DNA from: CBFFRJ01 sp051486985
Lineage (GTDB): Bacteria; Pseudomonadota; Gammaproteobacteria; Enterobacterales; Enterobacteriaceae
Assembly (NCBI RefSeq): GCF_051486985.1
Contig: NZ_JAHVDV010000003.1
Location: 170,351-234,350 of the forward strand
Direction of reading: 5' to 3'
Length of the DNA stretch: 64,000 bases
The position numbers were made by a program, and so were the translations under genes. The notes beneath the pieces are model-generated. The model made no database searches. It was not told where the DNA came from and saw only the letters and a list, made by a program, of their open reading frames with translations. Positions 51,315-60,287 of this stretch are shown in pieces; position 1 is the stretch's first letter; each line of letters begins with the position of its first letter.

Positions 51315-52691
51315 ATGACAAAAACACTACCGCCGGGCTTTTTATGGGGCAATTCGGTCTCCAGTATGCAGACCGAAGGGGCATGGAATGAGGGCGGAAA
51401 GGGGCCTTCAGTGTACGACATCCGCGAAGCCAGCGAGTTTGCCTCAGACTGGAAGGTTGCCACCGACTCTTACCACCGTTACACGGAAGATTTCGACTGC
51501 ATGCAGGATCTGGGCATGAACTGCTACCGGTTCCAGATTTCATGGAGCCGCGTCTGCCCGAACGGTGACGGCGACTTTAATGAAGAAGGGATCGCGTTCT
51601 ACGATCGTTTTATTGACGATCTGATTGCCCGTGGCATTGCGCCGATGATCTGCCTCTACCATTTCGATATGCCGCTGGCGCTTGCGGAAAAATATAACGG
51701 TTTTACCGATCGCCGCGTGCTGGATGCGTTTGTGCGTTACGGGCAAAAGATGATCGACTGCTTCGGCGACAAGGTGACCTGGTGGCTGACCTTTAACGAG
51801 CAGAACATCTACCACATGCCGGAAGCGTTCAAAGTCGGGGGCTATCTTAAGGGGGAGAAAACGCTGCGCGAGCTCTATCAGATTCAGCATCATGTGATGA
51901 TGGCGCATGTGCAACTCACCCATTACCTGCACCAGACAAAACCGAAGGCGCTGATGGGCGGGATGCTCGCACATCAGTTGGTCTACCCGGCGACCTGCAA
52001 ACCGCGTGATGTGTTCTGCGCCCAGCAGTATGACGAATTCCTCAATCAGAACCTGCTGCGCGTCTTTGCCGGCCAGGGCTACAGCCCGGCGGTGATGGCG
52101 GTGGTAGAACGCGAAGGTTTTAGCGATATCTATCGGGCTGAAGATTTAACGCTCATCAGCCAGGTGAAAAGTGATTATATGGCCTTCAGCTACTACGCCA
52201 GCAAGACGCTGGACAGCGACGCCATCTCCCCCGATGCGCCGGTCAATTATTATCTGCAACAGGGCGACGTGCCTAACCCGCATCTGAAGGCGACGGAGTG
52301 GGGCTGGCAGATCGATCCGCTCGGTTTTCGCGCCATCATCACCCGTTACTACAACGACTGGCGGCTGCCGGTGTTCCCGATTGAGAACGGTATCGGGGTG
52401 ATTGAAAGCTGGGATGGTGTCAACCCGATTCAGGATGATTACCGCGTGGCCTATCACCGCGATCACCTGCAGGCCATGAAAGACGCCATCTTTGAAGACG
52501 GGGCGCAGGTGATTGGCTATCTCGGCTGGGGGCTTATCGATATTCTCAGCTCGCAGGGGGACATGCGTAAGCGCTACGGCGTGGTGTATGTAAACCGCGA
52601 AAACCACGATCTGAAAGACCTCAAGCGCATTCCAAAACAGAGCTACGCCTGGCTGAAACAGGTAATCCATACCAACGGTCGCGAGATGTAA
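51315..52691 (+). CDS. 6-phospho-beta-glucosidase, GH1
   Basis: This 458-residue cytoplasmic GH1 enzyme has the acid/base Glu in TFNEQN and the nucleophile in PIENGIG. NEQ instead of the usual NEP is common in the phospho-glucosidase branch. The C-terminal segment MRKRYGVVYVN belongs to that branch too. It hydrolyses phosphorylated beta-glucosides after PTS uptake. It is followed 33 bp later by a PTS EIIC gene and then by a GntR gene, forming a three-gene operon. GGAGATAACGAG precedes the ATG. Confidence 0.88.
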   Translation: MTKTLPPGFLWGNSVSSMQTEGAWNEGGKGPSVYDIREASEFASDWKVATDSYHRYTEDFDCMQDLGMNCYRFQISWSRVCPNGDGDFNEEGIAFYDRFIDDLIARGIAPMICLYHFDMPLALAEKYNGFTDRRVLDAFVRYGQKMIDCFGDKVTWWLTFNEQNIYHMPEAFKVGGYLKGEKTLRELYQIQHHVMMAHVQLTHYLHQTKPKALMGGMLAHQLVYPATCKPRDVFCAQQYDEFLNQNLLRVFAGQGYSPAVMAVVEREGFSDIYRAEDLTLISQVKSDYMAFSYYASKTLDSDAISPDAPVNYYLQQGDVPNPHLKATEWGWQIDPLGFRAIITRYYNDWRLPVFPIENGIGVIESWDGVNPIQDDYRVAYHRDHLQAMKDAIFEDGAQVIGYLGWGLIDILSSQGDMRKRYGVVYVNRENHDLKDLKRIPKQSYAWLKQVIHTNGREM

Positions 52692-52724
52692 CGCGCCGCC
52701 GTAAGCCATTCACGGGAGACCATT

Positions 52725-54047
52725 ATGTCTGACGCTAAACAGCCTGAAAATACGCCGTCCTTTGTCGACAGGTTTGTCGATTTTTCTGCACGCCTCGCAG
52801 GACAGGTGCACTTGCGATCGCTCAGAGATGCCTTCGCTGCCGTCATGCCGATATTTATTCTGGCCGGGCTTGCGGTGTTAGTAAATAACGTGGTCTTCCC
52901 GTGGATCCTGGAGGGTGAAACGCTGGCGCGTTTCAAAGTCTGGGGTGACGTCATTATCAATGGCACGCTCAATATCGCGGCCCTGCTGATTGCTCCCATG
53001 ACCGCCTGGTCCCTGGCGCGCAATCGCAATTTCGATAACCCGGTGTCGGCGGTGGTCATTGCCTTATCGAGCTACATTATGATGATGCCAGTGACGCTTG
53101 AGGTCGTACCGGTTGGCGGCAACGCGGCGGTAACGGTAGGCCAGATGCTCTCGTTCGGCAACATAGGTTCGACCGGGATTTTCGCCGGGGTGATTATCGG
53201 CCTGCTCTCCACCGAGCTGTTTATTCGGATCGCGACGATTAAAAAGCTGAATATTTCCCTGGGGGAAAATGTGCCCCCGGCGGTCGGCCAGTCATTTTCG
53301 GCGCTGATCCCGACCATTATCACGCTGTCGACGTTCGCCATTGTGGCGGCGCTGCTGGCAAATGTGCTGCACACGGATTTGATTCATCTCATCACCACCT
53401 TGATTCAGCAACCGCTACGGCTCGTTAATACCAGTCTTCCGGGCACACTGTTTATTTATAGTTTTGGTAACTTCCTGTTTACGCTGGGTATCCATCAGTC
53501 AGTGGTCAACGGCGTGATTCTGGAACCTTTCCTCTTAATCAACACCAACGAGAATATGCTGGCCTTTGCTAACGGGCAGCCGATTCCGCATATCATCAAC
53601 AATATCTTTGTGCCGACCTTCGGCATGATTGGCGGTACGGGCAGTACGCTCTCGTTGCTGATTGCTATCTTCATCTTCTCGAAGCAGAAAGCGGCCAATC
53701 AGGTGGCGCGGCTCTCTGTCTCCCCTGGGCTATTTAACATCAATGAACCAGTGATTTTTGGCCTGCCCATTGTCTTTAACCTGCCGCTGATGATCCCGTT
53801 TGTGCTGCTGCCGGCGATAGGTATTTACTTCGCCTGGCTGTGTACCACGCTCGGCTGGATGGCAAAATGTGTGGTGATGATCCCCTGGACCACGCCGCCT
53901 GTTCTGAGCGCATGGCTGGCCACGGCGGGGGACTGGAGGGCCGTGGTGGTGCAGTTGATAATCATCATCTTTGGTGTATTCTTCTACCTGCCTTTCCTCA
54001 AGATAGCCGAGAGAGTGGCCTTAAAAAACAACGGCATAACCGAATAA
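52725..54047 (+). CDS. PTS EIIC permease, cellobiose/lactose family
   Basis: This 440-residue membrane protein is of the Lac-family EIIC type, with the substrate-site motifs GIHQSVVNGVILEPF and NINEPVIFGLPI. It imports and helps phosphorylate a beta-glucoside. No EIIA or EIIB gene lies in the operon, so phosphate must come from components encoded elsewhere, for example a chb-type IIA/IIB pair. This dependence is inferred from absence. Confidence 0.88.
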   Translation: MSDAKQPENTPSFVDRFVDFSARLAGQVHLRSLRDAFAAVMPIFILAGLAVLVNNVVFPWILEGETLARFKVWGDVIINGTLNIAALLIAPMTAWSLARNRNFDNPVSAVVIALSSYIMMMPVTLEVVPVGGNAAVTVGQMLSFGNIGSTGIFAGVIIGLLSTELFIRIATIKKLNISLGENVPPAVGQSFSALIPTIITLSTFAIVAALLANVLHTDLIHLITTLIQQPLRLVNTSLPGTLFIYSFGNFLFTLGIHQSVVNGVILEPFLLINTNENMLAFANGQPIPHIINNIFVPTFGMIGGTGSTLSLLIAIFIFSKQKAANQVARLSVSPGLFNINEPVIFGLPIVFNLPLMIPFVLLPAIGIYFAWLCTTLGWMAKCVVMIPWTTPPVLSAWLATAGDWRAVVVQLIIIIFGVFFYLPFLKIAERVALKNNGITE

Positions 54048-54062
54048 TATGAAGGACAGGCA

Positions 54063-54779
54063 ATGGCGGCGAAATACATACTTATCGCGCGGGAAATCAA
54101 ACAGCGGATCCTCAGTCAGCGTTACAACGCCAGCGAACCGTTGCCTGACCAGTTTGCCCTTGCCGGGGAGTTTAATACCAGCCGGATGACTATTCAGCAG
54201 GCGATGCGCCAGTTGATTGTGGAGGGACTGGTCTATACCCGCCAGGGGCAGGGCACCTTTATTCGTAAAAACTTTCTGCAGCTCTCCCGTTGGGATTTAC
54301 CAGGCAGTGATTACTATGGCGCGACCAAAACCTGGGAGCACGTCGGGCAGGTCACCAGTAAAATCATCCGCTTTGAGCTGCGCTTCCCGACGGAAAAAGA
54401 GCAGGCGTCGCTGCTGGTAGGGCCGGATGACCCGGTCTATGACTTTATCCGTCTGCGTCTGCTTGAGGGCGAACCCATGTCGCTGGAGTTTACCCTGATG
54501 CCGGTAAATCTGGTGCCGGGGCTTAATCGCTCCCATCTTGAGAGTTCTGTTTTCAGCTATGTGCAGGATGCCCTGGCGCTGAAAATCATGGGCTCATACC
54601 GCATAGTGCGCGCGCTCAAACCGGGTGAAGAGGACAGGCAGTATCTCAATTGCGATGAGACTGACCCGGTGCTGGAAGTGGAGCAGGTCATTTATCTGGA
54701 AGATGGCACGCCCCTGGAGTATGCACACTGCCATTACCGCTACGATCACGGTGGGGTGATTGTGGTGAATAACGGATAA
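54063..54779 (+). CDS. GntR-family regulator with UTRA domain
   Basis: This 238-residue HutC/UTRA-type GntR regulator has a winged HTH at residues 1-65 (LPDQFALAGEFNTSRMTIQQ, YTRQGQGTFI) and a UTRA effector domain (FIRLRLLEGEPMSLEFTLMP, EVEQVIYLEDGTPLEYAHCH). Such domains bind phosphosugars, which fits control of the GH1/EIIC operon by its own substrate. It is last gene of the operon, 15 bp after EIIC. Confidence 0.88.
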   Translation: MAAKYILIAREIKQRILSQRYNASEPLPDQFALAGEFNTSRMTIQQAMRQLIVEGLVYTRQGQGTFIRKNFLQLSRWDLPGSDYYGATKTWEHVGQVTSKIIRFELRFPTEKEQASLLVGPDDPVYDFIRLRLLEGEPMSLEFTLMPVNLVPGLNRSHLESSVFSYVQDALALKIMGSYRIVRALKPGEEDRQYLNCDETDPVLEVEQVIYLEDGTPLEYAHCHYRYDHGGVIVVNNG

Positions 54780-54785
54780 AAAAAA

Positions 54786-54802
54786 GCGGGTCTGAGACCC
54801 GC
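54786..54802. terminator. Bidirectional terminator between the GntR gene and ldtB
   Basis: Stem GCGGGTC/GACCCGC with loop TGA, flanked by seven or more A on the left and six T on the right. It serves both convergent genes. Confidence 0.92.
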
Positions 54803-54824
54803 TTTTTTATGGATAAGCTACAGC

Positions 54825-55745
54825 TTAGTTCAGACGGACCGGCATACCGGAACGGTTCTGAATCGCCTGTTCAACAATGTTCTGATCAACATCCGCCTGG
54901 CTGGTCACGCTCTGCACGCTTTTGGTCAGCGTGATAGGCACGATTTCGCCTTCGTTGAACTGCTCTTCGGTCGTCGACAGCGGGTTATGCACTTCAACAT
55001 AACGTGAACCATCTGGCTCAGTGGTCGCTTTTACCGGCTCATCAATAAACTGAACGCGTGTGCCGACCGGCACATTTTCGAACAGGAATTTGATGTCGTC
55101 GTTACGCAGACGCACACAACCGTGGCTTACGCGCAGACCGATACCGAAGTTCGCATTGGTGCCGTGAATAGCATACAGACGACCAATGTAAAGCGCGTAC
55201 AGGCCCATCGGGTTATCCGGGCCCGCCGGCACTACCGCAGGCAGCGGCTCACCCGCAGCAATATACTCGGCATGCATTTTCGCGGTCGGCGTCCAGGTCG
55301 GGCCCGCTTTTTTGCGCTCAACTTTGGTTGTCCAGTTGATCGGGGTGTCTTTACCTAACTGACCAATACCGATTGGCAGTACGATCACGGTATTGGTGCC
55401 TTTCGGATAGTAGTAGAGGCGCATTTCGGCGCTGTTGATGACAATACCTTCGTGCACGGTATCCGGCAGAATCAGCTGCTGCGGGACGTTCATGACGGTG
55501 CCGCCTTTCGGCAGGAAGGCATCAATGCCCGGGTTGGCTTCCGTCATATTGGACAGGCCCATCTGGTACTCCGCGGCAAAGTACTCCAGCGGTTGGGTGT
55601 TGCCCTCAGGAATAGTTACGACCTGGTTCTGACCAACCAGACGGCTACCATCGGTTGGCAGCGGGTAAGTAACAGCAGACGCGGTATTGCAAAAGCCTAC
55701 GACGGCAAACGCCGCCGCTAAAAGCGTTTTTAATTTCATGTTCAT
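54825..55745 (-). CDS. ldtB: L,D-transpeptidase LdtB (YbiS)
   Basis: This 306-residue protein has the E. coli length. It has a signal peptide (ends TASA), a LysM-like segment and a YkuD catalytic domain with the active-site motif SHGCVRL and upstream IHGTN. It attaches Braun lipoprotein (Lpp) to peptidoglycan in the periplasm. The ATG at 55745 matches E. coli (MNMKLKTL). Confidence 0.96.
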   Translation of the reverse strand: MNMKLKTLLAAAFAVVGFCNTASAVTYPLPTDGSRLVGQNQVVTIPEGNTQPLEYFAAEYQMGLSNMTEANPGIDAFLPKGGTVMNVPQQLILPDTVHEGIVINSAEMRLYYYPKGTNTVIVLPIGIGQLGKDTPINWTTKVERKKAGPTWTPTAKMHAEYIAAGEPLPAVVPAGPDNPMGLYALYIGRLYAIHGTNANFGIGLRVSHGCVRLRNDDIKFLFENVPVGTRVQFIDEPVKATTEPDGSRYVEVHNPLSTTEEQFNEGEIVPITLTKSVQSVTSQADVDQNIVEQAIQNRSGMPVRLN

Positions 55746-55960
55746 GTTGTGCGAGATTCGTGCCACAGGCCGTTGGGTTAATAATGCTTTCTATAGATGG
55801 GAGCGCATTATATGTGCATTCCCTCGCCCAGGGAATTCAGATGTGTACGAAATCACATTTTTTTCCCGTTGCTTTCATTTTAGCCGTGCGTTTCGAAGCA
55901 GGAATCTAATTCGGAATTGTGGCATAATACGGCGTTTGTCACACATTTCAGGATACTTCC

Positions 55961-57553
55961 GTGTTAGTAACCAGCAACGTCACCATGCAGTTCGGCAGCA
56001 AGCCGCTCTTTGAAAATATTTCCGTCAAATTTGGCGGCGGCAACCGTTACGGCCTGATCGGCGCTAACGGGAGCGGTAAATCCACCTTTATGAAAATCCT
56101 TGGCAGCGACCTGGAACCTACGCTTGGGAACGTCTCACTCGATCCTAATGAGCGCATCGGTAAGCTGCGTCAGGATCAGTTCGCCTTCGAAAATTTCACC
56201 GTACTTGATACCGTCATCATGGGTCATGGTGAATTATGGGAAGTGAAACAGGAGCGTGACCGCATCTATGGTCTGAGCGAAATGAGCGAGGAAGATGGCT
56301 ACAAAGTGGCCGACCTCGAAACCCAGTATGGCGAAATGGACGGCTACTCCGCTGAAGCACGCGCGGGCGAGCTGCTGTTAGGCGTGGGGATCCCTGTCGA
56401 ACAGCACTACGGTCTGATGAGCGAAGTCGCGCCAGGCTGGAAACTGCGTGTGCTGTTAGCCCAGGCCCTGTTCTCTAACCCGGACATTCTGCTGCTCGAT
56501 GAACCTACCAACAACCTGGACATCGACACCATCCGCTGGCTGGAGCAGACGCTGAACGAACGCGACAGCACCATGATCATCATTTCGCACGACCGTCACT
56601 TCCTGAATATGGTCTGCACGCACATGGCCGATCTTGATTACGGCGAGCTGCGTGTGTATGCGGGTAACTATGATGAGTACATGACCGCGGCAACCCAGGC
56701 GCGTGAGCGTCTGCTGGCGGATAACGCCAAGAAAAAAGCGCAGATTGCAGACCTGCAATCCTTCGTGAGTCGCTTTAGTGCCAACGCCTCCAAATCTCGT
56801 CAGGCCACCTCCCGCGCCCGTCAGATTGATAAAATCAAACTGGATGAGGTGAAAGCCTCCAGCCGCCAGAACCCGTTCATTCGCTTCGAGCAGGATAAGA
56901 AACTGTTCCGTAATGCGCTGGAAGTGGAAGCCCTTACCAAAGGCTTCGATGACGGTCCGCTGTTTAAAAACGTTAACCTGCTGCTGGAAGTGGGCGAGAA
57001 GATTGCCATTATTGGTGCGAACGGCGTGGGTAAATCCACCATGCTGAAGACGCTGGTAAGCGACCTTGCGCCTGATAACGGTACGGTGAAATGGTCCGAA
57101 AATGCGCAAATCGGCTATTACGCGCAGGATCATGAATATGAGTTCGAAAACGACCTGACCGTGTTTGACTGGATGAGCCAGTGGAAACAGGAAGGGGATG
57201 ATGAGCAGGCGGTGCGCAGCATTCTGGGGCGTTTACTTTTCAGCCAGGACGACATCAAAAAGCCGGCAAAAGTGTTGTCCGGTGGTGAAAAGGGTCGCAT
57301 GCTGTTTGGCAAGCTGATGATGGAAAAACCGAATATCCTGATCATGGATGAACCGACCAACCACCTGGATATGGAATCCATTGAATCGCTGAACATGGCG
57401 CTGGAGATGTATCAGGGAACCCTGATTTTCGTCTCTCATGACCGTGAATTTGTCAGTTCGCTCGCTACCCGTGTAATCGAAATTACGCCAGAGAAAGTCA
57501 TCGACTTCTCCGGTAATTATGAAGATTACCTGCGCAGCAAAGGCATCGAATAA
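55961..57553 (+). CDS. ybiT: ABC-F family ATPase YbiT
   Basis: This 530-residue protein has the E. coli length, with two ABC domains (GANGSGKST and GANGVGKST; LLLDEPTNNLD and LIMDEPTNHLD) and no membrane part. The linker LSGG signature is normal in the second domain; in the first it is degenerate (VAPGWKLRVLLAQAL). ABC-F proteins act on the ribosome; the exact role of YbiT is not settled. It starts with GTG, as in E. coli, after AGGA. Confidence 0.95.
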   Translation: MLVTSNVTMQFGSKPLFENISVKFGGGNRYGLIGANGSGKSTFMKILGSDLEPTLGNVSLDPNERIGKLRQDQFAFENFTVLDTVIMGHGELWEVKQERDRIYGLSEMSEEDGYKVADLETQYGEMDGYSAEARAGELLLGVGIPVEQHYGLMSEVAPGWKLRVLLAQALFSNPDILLLDEPTNNLDIDTIRWLEQTLNERDSTMIIISHDRHFLNMVCTHMADLDYGELRVYAGNYDEYMTAATQARERLLADNAKKKAQIADLQSFVSRFSANASKSRQATSRARQIDKIKLDEVKASSRQNPFIRFEQDKKLFRNALEVEALTKGFDDGPLFKNVNLLLEVGEKIAIIGANGVGKSTMLKTLVSDLAPDNGTVKWSENAQIGYYAQDHEYEFENDLTVFDWMSQWKQEGDDEQAVRSILGRLLFSQDDIKKPAKVLSGGEKGRMLFGKLMMEKPNILIMDEPTNHLDMESIESLNMALEMYQGTLIFVSHDREFVSSLATRVIEITPEKVIDFSGNYEDYLRSKGIE

Positions 57554-57567
57554 TTCGCACCACGTCA

Positions 57568-57597
57568 TGCGCTTTTCCTGAATTCAGGAAAAGCGCA
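57568..57597. terminator. Perfect 30-bp palindrome between ybiT and ybiU
   Basis: Each 15-base arm (TGCGCTTTTCCTGAA on the left) is the exact complement of the other, with no unpaired loop bases in the DNA, followed by GTTTCTGTTTT. It lies between the convergent ybiT and ybiU and most likely ends both transcripts. Confidence 0.8.
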
Positions 57598-57639
57598 GTT
57601 TCTGTTTTAAACGCCATTCTCTTTGCTATGCCAGCAGAA

Positions 57640-58902
57640 TCAGTCGGCCACCATCCCCAGCGCACGTTTACCGTAATCATTCAAATCCGCCACGGTAAAG
57701 CGATTCTGCCAGTCGGTTTCATAATCTTCACGCGGGAAATCCCCCGGCGATGCTCCTTTCTCCAGAGCCGCTTTAACCTTGCGGGCGTAGGCCAGATTTT
57801 TCTCGCACATAGGGGCCGCGGGAATATACATCACGTTTCCCCAACCCTGCTGGTCATTAACCGGGGCCACGGAGTGAATCACATCGCAGTGCCACCAGAC
57901 GGAATCGCCGGCTTCCAGCGCCGGAATAGAGGTCAGCGCCTCTGTCAATAATGGATGCCACTGCTCAGAGATGGGCAGAACGCGACCCGGCGCCACACCG
58001 CACAGCTCATCTTCCGGCACATCATCAAGCAGCGGGCGCAGCAGAATGTACGCCATCGCTTCGGGAATCGGTACTACGTGCAGCAGCCCTTGTCCTGGGA
58101 TCATGTCGGAAAGTGCTGTCCAGCCCTGGAAGGTCCGGAACACTGAACATTTTGTGGTGTTATCCACCGTGTACTCTTCCACTTCGGTGCGGTGCGCGGC
58201 GTCCCACGGATCGTACTCATCCAGCTTACCGTTAAAGACATTGGCAAACACCCGTTGATAAGCGGGTAACAGCCAGCGCTCCAGTGCGCCGGAATCGGTA
58301 TGCGCGCCGAGTCCTTTTGAGGTCGTTCCCGGTGGGCGTCGACGAATACGGTCAGGGTAAATAACACTGACGTCCGGATCGAACCACCGGGTGCCTTCGC
58401 TTTCAAAACGCCACAGACGATTGAGGAACGATTGTACGGTCGCCATTTCATTACTCTGGCGCGCCTGCATTTGCGCCTGCGACCAGTAAATCGGGTAGAT
58501 TTCAGGACGCGATGCCTCCAGCGTGCCAAAGAAGCTGTCGCCGGGCCCTTTGTAGACATCATCGAAATGGTTTTTTTCGAGATAGGCCATCATGTCCTGA
58601 TCCCAGCCCAGTGCCTTTTCGCGGGGGAAATGGCCTTTAATCACAGCGCATCCCCGACGCCTGATGGCGTCCCGTTGCGCCTGCGAAATGTTGCCGCATG
58701 CCAGATCAGCATAGGGGATCTCAGGCCAGATAGCCTCGCCGTTGGCCTTCAGCCTCTTAATTTCAGTCACCCGCTCCTGAATGCGCTTGTGCAGGGCATC
58801 GAAAACCGCCTGTACGTCACCCATCTGCTGGCGAAGCGCGTGTTTCATCTGGCGGATCGCCTCTTTAGGGTCGGCGGGCAACGTTTCACTGGTGTATGTC
58901 AT
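57640..58902 (-). CDS. ybiU: YbiU, DUF1479 protein
   Basis: This 420-residue protein (about 421 in E. coli) belongs to DUF1479, whose fold resembles iron/2-oxoglutarate dioxygenases. A possible metal pair is the HTDSG motif (GLGAHTDSG) with a later His in WWHCDVIHSVAP. The substrate is unknown. It lies at the end of the minus-strand group pflE-pflF, ybiV, ybiU. A palindrome shared with ybiV and pflE lies 15 bp before the start codon. Confidence 0.93.
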   Translation of the reverse strand: MTYTSETLPADPKEAIRQMKHALRQQMGDVQAVFDALHKRIQERVTEIKRLKANGEAIWPEIPYADLACGNISQAQRDAIRRRGCAVIKGHFPREKALGWDQDMMAYLEKNHFDDVYKGPGDSFFGTLEASRPEIYPIYWSQAQMQARQSNEMATVQSFLNRLWRFESEGTRWFDPDVSVIYPDRIRRRPPGTTSKGLGAHTDSGALERWLLPAYQRVFANVFNGKLDEYDPWDAAHRTEVEEYTVDNTTKCSVFRTFQGWTALSDMIPGQGLLHVVPIPEAMAYILLRPLLDDVPEDELCGVAPGRVLPISEQWHPLLTEALTSIPALEAGDSVWWHCDVIHSVAPVNDQQGWGNVMYIPAAPMCEKNLAYARKVKAALEKGASPGDFPREDYETDWQNRFTVADLNDYGKRALGMVAD

Positions 58903-58916
58903 GATGACCTCTCAAT

Positions 58917-58930
58917 CTTTCATTCGAAAG
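58917..58930. promoter_or_regulatory. CTTTC-ATTC-GAAAG palindrome upstream of ybiU
   Basis: Perfect 5-bp arms around ATTC. The same 14-mer, in either orientation and with at most one change, occurs before ybiV and pflE and, by eye, at no other intergenic place in the window. Confidence 0.7.
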
Positions 58931-59070
58931 TTATAAAGATTACATATGACAATTTAAGTTAAAATTAAGTTAATGCAAGTTTAAAAACTTGATGCCTGAC
59001 ACAAAGTGAAAAGAAGGGCGAAACGAGAGGGGTGAGAAAACGGGCCGGCGCTGACGCACCGGCACCAGGA

Positions 59071-59883
59071 CTAATTAAAGGGCGCAGCGCCTTCAAGCAC
59101 GGACTGGATCACATTCAGCGCGCCCTGATGGTTGTTGTCATCCGTCTGGTGACGGGCAATTGCTTTAATGGCATCGCTGGCATTCGCCATCGCAAAGGAG
59201 AAATCGGTCATCCGCAGCATCTCCGCGTCGTTACCGCTGTCGCCAATGGTGACGCACTCTTTGGGTGTGAGGTGCCAGCGTTTGAGCAACCGCGTAATGC
59301 CGTTGGCTTTGTGCAACCCGGGAATAATCAAATCCACAAAACCAAAGCCACTGGTGACGGGCTTCATGATGCCGTCCAGTGAGACGTGAAGTCTGTCCAT
59401 AAGCTGTGGGATGTCGCTGTCCGGTAAATTGAGGGAGAATTTGAACAGCGTGTCATCAATCTGGTGATAATCACTGACGCGTTGCAGGCGATGATAGTGT
59501 TTTGACATCAGGTCAACGAACGCTTGCGGGGCGTTTTCACTGACGTAAGCGCTGTTAAGGCCACAGGCCACAAAATTGAGCCCTTTATCCTTCAGCAATT
59601 CGCCAATCACTACCTGGGCTTCATGGCGGGTCAATTCGCCGTGAAACAGCTGTTGCCCATTCGCATAGACCAGCGCTCCGTTCTCTGCAACGAACGAGAT
59701 CTGGTCTTTAAGCTCGGGGAAGAACGAAATCAACTGGTAATACTGGTTGCCGCTGGCGACGACAAATTCGATGTCGCGTTCTTTCAGCCGGGCAAACTGG
59801 GACATAAAACGATCGCGGTCGTACTGCTTGGCGTCGTCCAGAAAGGTTCCGTCCATATCAGTGACGATAACTTTCACGGTCAT
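59071..59883 (-). CDS. ybiV: HAD-superfamily sugar phosphatase YbiV
   Basis: This 270-residue Cof-type HAD phosphatase (271 in E. coli) has the nucleophile motif DMDGT at residues 9-13 and motif IV GDSGNDAEML. It hydrolyses several sugar phosphates in vitro, including fructose-1-phosphate and erythrose-4-phosphate class substrates. The ATG at 59883 (MTVKVIVTDMDGT) matches E. coli; the 36-residue Cys-rich extension is not supported. It lies downstream of pflF across a repeat-filled gap. Confidence 0.93.
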   Translation of the reverse strand: MTVKVIVTDMDGTFLDDAKQYDRDRFMSQFARLKERDIEFVVASGNQYYQLISFFPELKDQISFVAENGALVYANGQQLFHGELTRHEAQVVIGELLKDKGLNFVACGLNSAYVSENAPQAFVDLMSKHYHRLQRVSDYHQIDDTLFKFSLNLPDSDIPQLMDRLHVSLDGIMKPVTSGFGFVDLIIPGLHKANGITRLLKRWHLTPKECVTIGDSGNDAEMLRMTDFSFAMANASDAIKAIARHQTDDNNHQGALNVIQSVLEGAAPFN

Positions 59884-59950
59884 ACATAAGCTCCTGGAAT
59901 ATGTTTTTCCAGTAACATTGTAATAACAGTGTGACCTGCAGCACAAATCT

Positions 59951-59964
59951 ATTTCATTCGAAAG
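59951..59964. promoter_or_regulatory. Palindrome upstream of ybiV
   Basis: ATTTC-ATTC-GAAAG differs by one base from the copies upstream of ybiU and pflE. It lies 68 bp before the ybiV start, at a promoter-like distance. Confidence 0.6.
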
Positions 59965-60046
59965 TAAAAATAGGGTGAAAGCAAAAGGCAATCGTAGTGG
60001 CTTTGTGGATGTCCGCCCCTCGTCCGGCGGGAGGAATGGCGAGAAG

Positions 60047-60262
60047 GCAGCGGAGCCTGCATCTCCCTCTCACCCTAACCCTCTCCCTCAAGGGAGAGGG
60101 GACCAGACCGGGCCGCCTTTCTGCCTCTCACTTTGGGGAAGGGCCGGGCGAGGGCAGCGGAGCCTGGTTCTCCCGCTCACCCCAATCTGCTCCCTCAAGG
60201 GAGAGGGGACCAGACCGGGCCGCCTTTCTCCCTCTCCCACGGGGAGAGGGCAAGGGTGAGGG
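60047..60262 (+). repeat. REPIN-like element B with 107-bp tandem duplication
   Basis: Inverted REP arms lie at 60067-60087 and 60242-60262. The left part is duplicated with a 107-bp period: GCAGCGGAGCCTG recurs at 60047 and 60154, and the 40-base stretch beginning CTCCCTCAAGGGAGAGGGGA recurs at 60083 and 60190. It fills most of the gap between pflF and ybiV and could attenuate transcription between them. Confidence 0.8.
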
Positions 60263-60287
60263 CATCAGAGCGCAGAGACGGTCTGCA

